Shown: positions 22,403 to 33,720 of the stretch, one piece after another
How positions within the stretch are numbered: position 1 is the first letter of the stretch
Layout of the letters: each line of letters begins with the position of its first letter
Assembly: GCF_001411555.2 (NCBI RefSeq)
Contig: NC_049905.1
Span: forward strand, 11,003,053 to 11,067,052
Length of the DNA stretch: 64,000 nt
Direction of reading: 5' to 3'
Origin: Juglans regia
Lineage: Eukaryota; Streptophyta; Magnoliopsida; Fagales; Juglandaceae
Notes under the pieces: model-generated
Told to the model about the DNA's origin: nothing
The model's input: only the letters and a program-made list of their open reading frames with translations
The model's database searches: none
Made by a program: the position numbers and the translations under genes

Positions 22403-24850
22403 ATATTCCCACCCTCACACTAAAAGGAAGAAAATATGGCCATTACATATAATGTTGGAAATCATCGAAACTTTGCACTTCCTAGTTTTACAGATGAACA
22501 AAGAGAGAATATCTACATCAACATCTTACAACTGACAGCAGAAATTTCTCGTCATGTAAAAGCAAATTAACCATATGGTGTGTTCCCAAGTCATTCTAAA
22601 CTTACTAGTCAGATCTGCCAATTGTGAACTAAAAAAAAATAAAATAAAACAAAATGTATAAAAAAGGCTATATACAAAAAAGAAACAGAGTAAGAGTTAT
22701 GCTCTTGCAGCAATTATAAAACAACATAATGGATAAGGAATGTTCTAAATCAACCTTGACTTGGGACACGCTTTACTCTTTAATTCAAGTGATTTCAAAA
22801 CCCTACAAACAGCATAAAGCCAATTATAGATGACATTTCAATTCCATCAATTATATGTATCCATGCATTGGGAAGGAGAAGTAGTCAATGAAATCAAAAT
22901 AAGACGACATCAAAAGAGAGTTGAAAACAACCGACTGTGGTTCAACTTTCAGCTTCACATAATTTATTCTAAAATAAAATAGGGAGAGGAAGCAGGTAGG
23001 AGAGCTAAACCTTGAAGTAAAAAACAGAGAAATAGGGGAATCATCTAACTGAATATTTTAGCAGGAACAGAAAAATTCATGCTTGGCCAACAAACATCTG
23101 AAGCTACCAATTCATTCCGATCTAAAGTACTTAAACACTCGAGCCATCTACAAGTAGTATAAAGTTAGACTTCACTGAACTAGGATATTCTCACCCCAAA
23201 CTTTTGGTACAGTCACTCCCCATAATTAATGACCAGCAACAGCTGGAATAGCTGCGCCAAGTGAGATAATGATACACAACTAAAACTTTAAATGCAGTAA
23301 TGCATGAGAAACGAGGATGCCCACCAGCCGAGTTGGCCGTACAAGTTACATTTGTTCATTTTCTTAACGGCACACTGTGATTGGTTAAACCAACACCACC
23401 AATCATTTAAAGCTGTTACGGTAGTAGAGTAACATCTAATAAGAAAACCAACTGCTCACCTGGATACCAGCGCTACTTCAAAGTGATGTCCCTACAGACC
23501 CAGCTCCCCCAACTGAATAAAGCAAATTGAGGGAGACAAAGGAGCCCAATGGAAGTAAAACTGTTGCCTACAAATTGCTTGTACTAACTGAATGAAAGCA
23601 GCAAATGAGCATCACACCTGTGAGGGTAGAAACAGGAAAAGTCAAACCGACAGAATCCATGACTCCATGAGCTTATCGGAGAATTTACAGACTAATATAG
23701 AAGCTTCAGTTAGCTTAGAAGTATTCCAAGTACATAGACAAATTGAAATGAAACCCATTCTCAGAAACTTACTTTTCATGCTCCAAAGACGGGAAAATAG
23801 TCCGAAAGTAGAATGTACATACCCAGAAAATCGAAGTCCAGATTATATGGGCATACCCATCAGAAAAAATAGGTGGAAGTTGTTTTTTTTGTTTTGTAAG
23901 GCAGTGCAGACGCGACGTATGACAGAAAACACTGTGGACAGGGACTAATTGAGTGCTTGAATTTATTAAAAAATTATACAAAAATGAAATGGGATAATGA
24001 AAACAAGCCCATCAACCTGACAGAAAGCAACCCTTCTGCAAATCCGAAAGAGACTCCTCAACCATCATCGGAGCTGTTCATCATTACTAGAGAGTGAAGT
24101 TCAGAAACCCACAAGTTTCATTCACTCTCATTTTGGGGAGCTCTGCGGATTCGTAGGAATATGTTCGGACTAAAATGGAAGCTTTCAAAATTTTGAAAGG
24201 AAAAAAGACTGCCAACGGTTAAAAATTTCTCTGTTGCAAACTTGGCTTCAAAGACATACTACATACTTGGCAGCAGTAAAGCGACATGAAAAGTAGAGTT
24301 TCAACGCAATTGCATGCACAGGGCCCCACGTACCGTGTCGGCTACAAGAGTGTCCCGAGATTTTTTCCTTTTTCTAACCACAATGGGCCCAGTTTGACGT
24401 AGACAACCTTGATATGATCTGCTGAATCAGGACCGTCAAAATTAATTTAACGGCTAGCTTAGCAGACTAGGCTTTAGAGACATGGAATTTTGTTGATGAA
24501 GCGAGCATAGAAATTCAAAACCTCGAAATGAAATAAAAACCTCTAGAAAATAACATAGAAGAATAACGGAAGAGTAGAGAGTTGCGAACCTAGAAAAAGG
24601 AAACAGAAATCCGGTTGTCTTAAGACACAAGTCGGTAGCAGTGTGAGAGTTCCACTAAACAAATAAGCTTCAGATCTGCCAAAAGAAGCTGAAAAAACTT
24701 GAACATTTCAGAATTATAAATGTACTGAGCGACTGAGGTTACGAAGAAAGAAAGTAAAGCTTCAAAGTATTTTCTAGAAAGAGAGAGAAAGAGAGGATGA
24801 AGTCTTCGAAGATAAGGCGTCATTGATAATTTTGATGCAGACTGCACGCA
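22403..24850 (-). other. NCRK 5' UTR exon(s), intron and promoter region, unresolved
   Basis: Just upstream of the NCRK start codon, TTCCTTTTAG at 22420-22429 (minus strand) is a good acceptor, so the 5' UTR is probably spliced. A pyrimidine-rich stretch read on the minus strand at about 24780-24830 (TCCTCTCTTTCTCTCTCTTT) looks like a plant 5' leader and may mark the first exon. The + strand open frame at 23592-23948 has no recognisable content and is not called. Confidence 0.4.
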
Positions 24851-25489
24851 GCAGTGCGGGTGCCGGGGTGGTGCTTTCGAGCTTTCTGCAGGTGCCAGGT
24901 GGTCGGCTGGTCTGCTTCTATTTTACTTTGAAAAATGTTACTTTATCTATTCTATTTCTTTTTTCATTTTAGACATTTTTATTTTATTTTATAATTAAGA
25001 AAATAATTATTAGTATATAATTTTTTTTATATTTTTTAAAAATATTTTAAAATAATAAAAAAATATGAAAAAAAAATTAAGAAAAAATGAAAAGAGAATT
25101 TTAAGCTAATAATAAGATTGAGCAGTTGAATATTACCGCTCTTTTATTTTTTATTATTATTATTATTATGAGTTCTGTTATACAGAAGTTATATATTTTA
25201 TACATCATTTAAAAATATGTAAATTTATTTTTTTATTCTTATATTTTATATTAAAAATATACAATATAAAATATGAGTTCAATATGAAATATGAAGATAA
25301 AAGAGTAAATTTATATATTTTTAAGTAGTATCTAGAAGTATAAAACTTATGATTAAATTTTTTCTATTATTATTATTATTACATAATTTCTTTTTTCTTT
25401 TTTCTTTTTTCTCGGTATTATTATTACATAGTTTCGTGAAGATATCCATCCACTAATCACGAGGCAGTCGCCATATGCATTATTATTAT
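24851..25489. other. AT-rich spacer with ATT repeats
   Basis: Very AT-rich, with short (ATT) runs near 25155 and 25370. A MITE-like stretch with GAAGTTATATATTTTATAC on the left and GAAGTATAAAACTTATG on the right lies at about 25170-25350. No gene. Confidence 0.4.
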
Positions 25490-26385
25490 TTTTTTTTTTT
25501 ATAGAAAAATAACTTCATTGTATTGTATTAAGGTAATCAGTTACAATGAAGAAGGTGGAGCAGCAGTGGCTTGAAATGGTTGTTCCCTGCATGCATTACA
25601 GCTAACCGAATGTGAAGATTCTGGAAGGACCTCTGGCACGCAACTAATAAGGCTTTCGACACCTGGCTGAGGTCTAAAATATTTTTTGTAACAAATTTGC
25701 TGAGTTGTAATCATAAGAGTGGTCTGTGTAGAGAATTGGTCTGTAGTGAAAAGTGTATAAAAGTGAGACAAATGCCTTGTGCATAGGATGCATGAAAACA
25801 AAATACAGAGACTGAAATTTCAGTCATCTCTTTAGCATTTTGTCGAGCACCTTGTGTGCATTCCTTTTTTCTTTTGTTTTCTATGTCACTTTATGGTAAT
25901 CAGAGCCTCTAAAGGGCCTAAGTCCAGTTCTTCTATCCCGTCGGCAACATGGCCTCTCCCGAAACTTCCCATATTTCAAATTCTTCCCACCCATCCGCAC
26001 CCAATACTACCATCCTCAACTCATCTACTCATTTTATCACAATCAAATTAACACTTGATAATTACTTGCTGTGGAAGGCACAGATTGTGCCATTTTTTCG
26101 TGGTCATAAACTATATGGCTACGTGGATGGCTCCATTCTAGCTCCCTCTCCCATGCTCGATGGCCTTCCCAATCCTGAACATGCCTAGTGGCTGCTACAA
26201 GACCAGCTTATTATTTCTGCCATTAACGCCTCACTATCCGACTCTGTCTTAGCTCAGGTTTTATCTTGTACAACCTCATCTGAGGTTTGATCTACCTTAC
26301 AAAGCCTTTTTGCTGCCCAGTCAACAGCTCACATCATGCAAACACATTACCAACTCGCCATTCTTAAGAAAGGCTCCTCCACCAT

Positions 26386-26394
26386 TTCTGAGTA
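26386..26394 (+). repeat. 9-bp target site duplication, left copy
   Basis: TTCTGAGTA, repeated exactly at 27065-27073. When one copy and the sequence between are ignored, the gag frame is continuous (TISEYFNKATALAA), which proves the insertion borders. Confidence 0.9.
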
Positions 26395-27064
26395 GAAAAA
26401 TGCTAAATAAAGGCAACCGCCCAATACAAACGCCGCGCAACCGGCTCCACGCCAGTAAATGAAATGACTGTGTTTAATTTAGGTAGCAGGCGTGATATAA
26501 TGAAAAGGCAAAACACACCGTTTTGATTTTTCTCTTCCTTCTTCTTCTACCTTATTCTGAATAAACCATCTGCAAATGTTTCTCCTTCTACCTCTGTAAA
26601 CCATCTGCATTGCTCAAATTTAAGCACATATGAAGTTTTCAGAAAAACACTGAGAAAAGAATCTATTTCTTGATCTGGGTCTACCATCGTTGTTATGTTT
26701 TCGAAATAGAGTGGCCATCGCGGAATGTGTCTTCGTCTTCACCTTCGTCTTCATGAAAAAGAAACCAGAGAGTGGCGTCAAGCGTCTTCGTCTGATCCCA
26801 GCATTGGTATTATAACATCCCAGTTCAAAATATCTGAACCAGTTGGCCCACTTTAGAAATGATCTTCACCAAGAAATGATCCAAAGGCTCCAAAGGTCTG
26901 GCACTACGTTTCTGGCCAAACCATTCCAAGAAATGGATTTGGGCATTTCTCTCTTATGTCATCTTCTTGGTTTTTAATTTTTTTTTTTTTTTTTTGTACT
27001 TCTGTTGATGTGGCAACTCGGTTACCCAGCGGTTTCCCACCGCCGGTTGTAAGTAGCAAGACTA
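26395..27064. mobile_element. Non-autonomous Mutator-like element (MULE) inside copia gag
   Basis: 670 bp flanked by the exact 9-bp duplication TTCTGAGTA. The ends form an imperfect inverted repeat of about 55 bp: left ATGCTAAATAAAGGCAACCG, then AAACGCCGCGCAACCGG; right, on the opposite strand, TTGCTACTTACAACCGG, then AAACCGCTGGGTAACCGAG. A 9-bp duplication and long inverted ends are the Mutator signature. Inside, 26812-26973 contains an open stretch with LAHFRNDLHQEMIQRLQRSG that looks like host protein coding sequence I do not recognise. There is no transposase. Confidence 0.88.
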
Positions 27065-28029
27065 TTCTGAGTATTTTAACAAAGCTACTGCACTGGCAGC
27101 CACACTTGGAGCTGCTAGCCAACCTTTACCTTCTTCAGAATTTATCATTTATTTGTTAGCTAGTCTGGGCACGGACTATGAGTCCCTTGTGACTTCTCTA
27201 ACCACTCAGCCTAACTCGCTTACTACACCTCAAGTTTATAGTTACTTGTTGAATCACGAGTCTAGACTCTTTCATCAAACTAACTCTTTAATTTCAGGAA
27301 CACCTCTAGCTGCTCATGCGACCTCTACCCGTCCTTTTACTCCCACCTCTGGACGTGGCCAAAATGGCTTTACTCATGAGCGTCGGGGTCGTGGTCCTAG
27401 CCGAGGTGGCCCATCCCAGAACCATTTTTCTAGTTGCCTAGAAAATTGACCCTTGTGCCAAGTGTGTCACAAACCAGGACACACGCACTAACTTGCGACC
27501 ATCGATTTAATCAATCATACCAAGCATCACCACCCCTTTCCTTTGCTGCCAATTATACAACCTTCCCCACACCTCCCCCTTCCTTAAATCTATGGTTTCT
27601 CAACACAGCCGCCACGAATCATTTTACCCCAGATTTCTATTATCTTAATCTGAACTCTTTGGTTTATCAAGGTTCCAACTAAGTCAGCATTGGTGATGGG
27701 TCGACAATTCCAATCCAACACACTGGGACCGGTCACCTTCACTCTTCATCTAGCAACTTCCTTCTCTCTCAGTTGTTTCATGTTCCTTCCATTACTAGAA
27801 ATATGTTTTTAGTTAATCGATTTTGCTTAGATAATCCCGTTTTCTTTGAATTTCACTCAAATTATTTTTTTGTGAAGGATTTGCGCACCTGGGTGTTCTT
27901 CTTCAGGGCAGTGTTAAGGATGGGCTCTATGAACTTTTAACTAGTCTCACGACTATCTCGCCATCATCTGCAACTCTTACTACTCCTCAAGCTTGTGTCA
28001 GTGAAAGGACCTCCTCCCAAACTTGGCAT

Positions 28030-28620
28030 AATCGCTTAGGCTACCCATCACCGACAACCACATTATTGACCATCAACAACTTTAAGATTCCTGTTTCTTC
28101 AAAAAAATCAATGATAGTGTGTCCTTCATGCCCTCTAGCGAAGTCGCATAGTCTCTCTCACCTCTCTAGTCCTTCTAGGTCTTCCACCCCTTTTATGTTA
28201 TTGTTTTTGGATGTATTGGCGTCGGCACCTATGTTGTCCTCCACTGGGTGTAGATTTTATCTTTCTATTATGGATGCTTACTCTAAATAGTTATGGTTAT
28301 TTCCTCTTCAATCTAAATCAGATGCTTCTACCATATTTTTAGCATTTTTAAATTATGTTACTAATTTCTTTTCTTTTAAAGTGGCCTCTATACAATCCAA
28401 TTGGGGATGAGAGTTTAGGCCACTTCACAAAATTCTTCAATCCCTTGGCATTAATCACAAAATTCATCGTCAAAATGGATCAATTGAACGACTGCATCGA
28501 CACGTTGTTAAAACCGACCTTGCTCTCATGGCTCATGCCTCGGTTCCTCAAACATTTTGGGCCGAGGCTTTTCAAACGGTCGTCTTCCTCATTAATTGAA
28601 TGCCCACTCCTATTTTAAAA
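28030..28620 (+). pseudogene. copia integrase, disrupted
   Basis: Contains the GAG-pre-integrase motif TWHNRLGYPSPTT, then CPSCPLAKSHSL, then LLFLDVLASAPMLSSTGCRF and LSIMDAYSK followed by a stop. The remainder, near 28400-28600, is in shifted frames. Confidence 0.75.
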
Positions 28621-29349
28621 AATATATCTCCCTTTCAAGCTATTTTCAAAACGTCTCCTGACTATAATTTCATGCACACTTTTGGATGTTTATGTTAGCC
28701 TAACATGCGACCATTTAATCGTCACAAGTTAGATCTTTGATCCAAATCGAGTGTGTTCATGGGTTATAGTCCAAATCACAAAGGCTACAATTGCCTCCAT
28801 ATTCCCACGAGCTGTATCTATCTTTCCCGGGATGCCTTGTTCCGTGAGGATCTTTTTCCTTTTGTCGAGCCGAGCCCATCATCCTCCTCTTAATTGCAAT
28901 CTGTCCTCCATACAGCTAGTTCCACTCCCACAGATCTGCTTCACTTGGTGGCCCCGTCCACTCCCTTCAGCCCATACCCATCCACGGCCCAAAAGTAGCC
29001 CTACTTCCATTCTCCTACATTTTCCTCTCAACCTAAAGCACAAAACCTAGCCCAAAACCCACCCTCGACAGATCACTCTCTATCTCAACCTCAATCTAGC
29101 CCAACCTTCAGTCAATCTGATTCTAGGTCATCTTCATCCTTTCCCAGTTCGACTTTGCTGCTGCCTCCTCAATCCACTGTAGCTCTGTGTGGCCCTCTCA
29201 AACCTCCATTCATCCTACGCAAACCGATCAAAAAATTAGATTTCTCGACCCATTCAACATATGGCAGTACTGTCCCATGGCCCAAACCCAAGTCTCTTCC
29301 CCCCCTCTTTCAACGTCTTCTTTCACTCTCATACCCGAAGAACCTATTT

Positions 29350-30150
29350 CCTTTACAGAGGCCTCCAAGTACTCTGAATGGAGAGAGCTTATAGCCATTG
29401 AATTCCAAGCTTTATTACAGAATCAAACCTGGGACTTGGTCCCGCTCTGCTCTTCCTACAATATACTTTGTTCAAAGTGGGTCCTAAAAACTAAACGCCA
29501 TGCTGGTGGCACCCTTGAACGTCGCAAGGCATGACTTGTTGCCAAAGGGTTCCATCAGCAAGAAGGTTTAGATTTCATTGAGACGTTTAGTTCGATTGTG
29601 AAACCAGTAACTATACGCTTACTCATTTCTCTTGCATTGTGTCCACTTTGGTCGTTGCACCAATAGGATGTCCATAACGTTTTTCTACACGGTGACTTGG
29701 AAGAGGCTGTCTACATGCAACAACCCCCTGAGTTTGCAAATCTAGACTATCCTTACCACGTTTGTAAGTTACTCAAATCCATATATGGTCTCAAACAGGC
29801 CCCTCGGGCCTGGTTTTCTAAATTGAGTACTCTACTTTTGATTCTTAGTTTTCAAACTTCTAAATCTAGCACATCACTTTTCATTTATCGCACTGCTGTT
29901 GATTCAATTTTTGTACTAGTATACGTAGATGACATTATTGTGAAAGGCTCTAATTCTAGTTTAATTTCTGATTTCTTGACTACCTTACGTGCCACTTTGC
30001 TTGTTACGGATTTAGGACCTTTGCATTATTTCTTAGGGATAGAGGTTACACGGACCCCTCATTGTTTGTTTATATCTCAGTCTAAATACATATCTAATAT
30101 GCTTAAACAGACCAACATGCATAATTCTAAACCCGTGTCCACTCCCATCT
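29350..30150 (+). pseudogene. copia reverse transcriptase, disrupted
   Basis: Starts with SKYSEWRELIAIEFQALLQN and TWDLVP; a stop follows ERRKA. It resumes with LVAKGFHQQEGLDFIETFSS. After another stop, the longest intact piece runs from 29697: EEAVYMQQPPEF, SIYGLKQAPRAWFSKL, the catalytic VLVYVDDIIVKGSN and LGPLHYFLGIEV. The catalytic YVDD box is intact although the polyprotein is broken. Confidence 0.85.
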
Positions 30151-30529
30151 CCACATCTGCAAAATTATCTGCTCTTGATGGATCTTCTTTTGAGATCCTC
30201 ATCTTTATTGCATTATTGTTGCCAGTTTACAATATCTGGCTTTTACCAGACAAGATATTTCATTTGCAATCAATAGAGTGTGTCAATATATGCACTATCC
30301 TAGACTTTCGCACTGGCAAGCAGTCAAGTGAATCCTTAGATATATGCGTCTCACTCAGACATTTGGTCTAAAAATTTTCAGTTGCTTCTTCATTTTCACT
30401 GTCTGCCTATTGTTTGCATTTTCAAATGATGACTGGGCTGGCTGCTCAGATGACTGTAAGTCCACCGGAGAATACTTTGTGTATTTCGATTCTTATCTTA
30501 TTTCCTGGGGTTCAAAAAACCAACTCACC

Positions 30530-30840
30530 ATTGCCCGCTGATCTACTGAGGCTGAATATAAAGTCGTTGCTAATACCACATGTGAGCTTCTTTGGCTACA
30601 ATCATTACTCAGTGAGCTCGATATTTTTTTGTCTGATCCACCCATTCTATGGTGTGATAACCTTGGTGCTACCTATTTATCTGTTAATCCTGTTTTACAT
30701 TCTTGCACTAAGCATGTAAAACTTGATTATCATTTTGTACGTGATCATGTTGCGGCCAAAGCACTTGAAGTTTCATTTGTTTCAAGTAAGAAAAAATCTG
30801 GAGAGCAACAACTATTTAGGAGCAGCCGAATCACATCTTA
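30530..30840 (+). pseudogene. copia RNase H end of pol
   Basis: Contains [20 protein letters not shown], then [20 protein letters not shown] and [13 protein letters not shown], the usual C-terminal part of copia pol, in two frames. Confidence 0.8.
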
Positions 30841-31169
30841 TGTGGCTTTAAGTGAAATGACTAAAAACTCCCTACAACAAAACCCACATTCCGTATGTTC
30901 CCTCTCATTTTATCCATTTCAAATTCTTTTTACTCCCCAGGGCTGTCCTCCCATCCTCTCCCCCCATCCAATTCTAATCAAATTGGGAGGTGATCAGAAT
31001 ATGCTATAGAGTAATAAGTAACTGAGGCCCTCTCATACAAATTGCACCAAGTTAGATTTTCCACAAATCTATCAAGTCTCTAAGAAATCAGAGCTGAGTC
31101 ACCCCTCTTATTGCACCAAGTGTATCTAGGGCCACTAAAGCCAACATCTTTCAACTCACAGCTGACTAA

Positions 31170-31646
31170 GAACATTCTTATTGGATTGGCCAAATCCATC
31201 TTTAAAATTTAGCCAATATTACACTTTTTTGCATTTGCTTATTCTATTTAAATTCAATCCCCATATTGGATTAGCCATTCACTCTCTATATAATAATAAA
31301 ATATTATTAAATTAATAATTTTTTTATTTAATTTATTTGTATCACATTTTATAATTCTACTAATTTAATATTAATTATAATTATATTCTAATTAAATTAA
31401 TATTAAAAAAATCATATTTTCAAATGTCATTTAATGCTAATAAAAAAAATTGAGATTAAACTTAATTGAAGTGAAAAATTATTATTTTAATGTTTGGTGA
31501 ACCAATTGTGGTTCTCTATATTTGGCTAATCACTGTAGAAAAAATTTAAATTATTTTGGAGATGACCAATCCTATGCAGTCTTTTTGGTACAAATTATCT
31601 AAATTTTAGCTAATCTCCTCATTTGGCCAAGCCAATAAGGATGCTC
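31170..31646. mobile_element. Tourist-like MITE, 477 bp, inside the LINE endonuclease
   Basis: Inverted ends: left GAACATTCTTATTGGATTGG then CCAAAT; right, on the opposite strand, GAGCATCCTTATTGGCTTGG then CCAAAT. Flanked by TAA on both sides (31167-31169 and 31647-31649), the 3-bp duplication of PIF/Harbinger-type MITEs. Interior AT-rich, no coding. Confidence 0.85.
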
Positions 31647-32666
31647 TAACAACTCTTGAAAATCAAGCATTTGTTGTTATGGCCTATCCCTTCCCCTAAA
31701 AAAAAAAAAATTCTCCTCATGAGTAAGAATCTCATTAAAGTCCCTAAAGACTAACCAAGCTTTAAAAGGTTCATTTTTCAATCTCTTAATCAAACTCCAA
31801 GTCTCTTTTCTTCTAGTAGCCTATGGCTACCCATAAACTCATGTTAAGAACCAAAGTCTTGAGTCATCTTCCACCTGAGCATCAATATGAGAGGATGAAT
31901 AGCTAAGAACATATAAGTTAATATCTTTCTTCCATAAAAGAGCCAATCCCCCACTTCGTCCCAAAGCATCCATTGTCAAATAACTATCAAACCTTAATCT
32001 GGCTCTACACAACTCCATACCTGCAACTTTAAGTTTTGTCTCTTGCAAGAACAAAACATCAGGATCTTCTTTTCTGATTAAATTAGAAAGCATTTGAATA
32101 CCTTGAGGGTTCCCAAACCCTTGGGTATTCTAGTTTAAGATCTTCATTGATTGCGGTGGGGTTGTGAACCAGCCTCCACCGATATCTTAAGATTGCTTTA
32201 AGTCATTTCCTCATGCATTTTAGCCTTTGTTTTCTTTTTTTATTTTATTTTGCCTCTTAGAAGCTCTGGACAGTTCCCATCCAGAGTCAGGACTAGTAAC
32301 TCTTTTGGTCCCCACCTCAGAATTAATTGTAAGAGATTTATGGATATGAGGCCTTAACACCCTCGTACACCTTCGTGACACATTAGAGTGTTGAGAAGTA
32401 GCATGCACATAATTAGTAAGATCCTTCCCGCAAGTTTGCTTATCTAAATTCTCCCCACTATCAAATACTGAAATACCCCCCAGTTGACCATTATCCTTAG
32501 ACTCTTCTATCAAACAAGCTCCATTTAAAACTCCTACATTATTGCCAAAAACCTTGCTTAACTGCCTTTTCTTCGAGATATGCTCCTCCGAGATATGCTC
32601 CTCACAATTAGTTCCTTGAAACGGAAACTGAGAAATAGGATCACTACATTCAAAACCATTTGTTAT

Positions 32667-33161
32667 CTACTCCATAATATCCTCCACATTTGAATGATCA
32701 TCATTAACTTCCTTTGAAGGAGTTACCATTGAATCTCTGGCGACTGAAACAACCTCACGTACAAGCAAAGTCTTCCTGTCATTTTGTTGTTTTTCTTGAC
32801 CTCGAACAGAGCCCCTAAAGCCCCCAAAGCCACATGCACGAAGCCATGGACCATAAGGAAAATCAGAGATTGCCATCTTTTCCATAACTTTAGTCCACTG
32901 ATCACAGTCTCGATAACTGTGTCCAAGAGTTCCACATACGCAACAAAAGTTAGGAAGACGTTCATACAAGAACCTAATCGAGATTGGCTGGGATGTCCCC
33001 ACACAGATCTTCTTCCCACATAATAATGGCTTCGAGATGTCCAAGCATACTCCAACCCTCATGAACTCCCCCCATGCCAACTCATCTTTCTCTAAATCCA
33101 CTTCCACAACCCTCCCCACTACCTTACCAATGATGTTGCCCATGTTACAATTCCTGGCCAT
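32667..33161 (-). pseudogene. LINE ORF1 fragment with CCHC zinc knuckle
   Basis: Encodes a nucleic-acid-binding ORF1 segment: a GRVVEVDLEKDELAWGEFMR block and a C-x2-C-x4-H-x4-C knuckle near the middle. The start is set only by the open frame. It is preceded by the DUF4283 part at 33273-33710 in another frame. Confidence 0.75.
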
Positions 33162-33720
33162 AAGTGGGAGATCATGAACCCTTATCCAAAAAAGAGCCTA
33201 TGATAATGAAACTAGATGGACATGTTTAAGACCCTCAACATCACTTGTCAGCATCAAGTGTTTGTCAAACGTTTAAGGGCCCTCACGTTTAACACGGTCT
33301 TTATTCCGTAGATCTTCAAACTCTGCAATAAACAATGTAGGATTGACATCGCTAATGGAAATTGGCTTTACAAGACGCCAAATCTTCTTCATGGTTTGCT
33401 TAAGTGCTACCTTATGGAAATGTTTAGCTGTGAGGAGTTTGAACAGCAAGCAACACTGCCTCACAAGAGCATTTACAAAAGAGGTTTCCTTGACCACAAG
33501 GATTTCCCCTTCTAAATCTATCAAAGACTGACGTTCACACATCTTCTCAAGATCAACTTTCATACTGTAATCACAAGCACTCGAAAGATCAACTACGTAA
33601 CTATAGAAAAACCATGCACAGACCTGCTCTTGGTAGGGAAGGAAGTCTCTACGAAAGGGAAACCCTTCAGAGCGATTTATAAATGCATTAATTATCTTGA
33701 AACCACACAAATCTTATATG

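Larger units (their letters stand above)
25949..27680 (+). pseudogene. copia gag, disrupted
   Basis: The N-terminus reads HFITIKLTLDNYLLWKAQIV followed by GYVDGS, the copia gag signature. It is interrupted at 26395 by a MULE and resumes at about 27074 with KATALAATLGAASQPLPSSE and YLLASLGTDYESLVTSLTTQ. The zinc-knuckle zone near 27450 reads CQVCHKPGHTH, without a clean CCHC. The protease-type block LNTAATNHFTPD follows near 27600, where other copia proteases have D-S-G/A. Confidence 0.8.
25490..31012 (+). mobile_element. Decayed Ty1/copia retrotransposon
   Basis: A primer site (TGGTAATCAGAGC, 25894-25906, one extra A relative to the initiator-tRNA match) precedes gag at 25949. The order gag, zinc knuckle/protease region, integrase, RT, RNase H is copia type. 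Many in-frame stops and shifts break the polyprotein (for example near 26187, 27449, 28290 and 29534). LTRs could not be delimited. AATTGGGAGGTG near 30981 may be the polypurine tract, followed by only a stub of the 3' LTR. The 5' LTR is probably within 25490-25890. Gag is split by a Mutator-like element. Confidence 0.8.
31013..33720 (-). mobile_element. LINE 5' half (ORF1 and endonuclease), split by a MITE
   Basis: Read on the minus strand: ORF1 starts near 33590 (VDLEKMCERQSLIDLEGEI and KPISISDVNPTLFIAEFEDL, the DUF4283 region) and continues to a CCHC zinc knuckle (FCCVCGTLGHSYRDC) near 32930. The endonuclease follows at 31839-32093 (PDVLFLQETKL, SGGLALLWKK). Its C-terminal part (YTWCNKRGDSALISERLDRF) lies at 31030-31140, beyond the MITE. 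The reverse transcriptase that should follow is missing; the copia 3' end begins there instead. Confidence 0.82.

Noticed and set aside
23592..23948. + strand open frame of 118 codons upstream of NCRK
   Set aside because: No recognisable domain and low-complexity basic composition. It lies in the NCRK 5' region on the opposite strand, and no splice or promoter context supports it.
25949..30840. An intact, active copia or an integrated plant virus
   Set aside because: Domain order and gag type are Ty1/copia, with many stops. There is no movement protein, coat protein or other viral gene.
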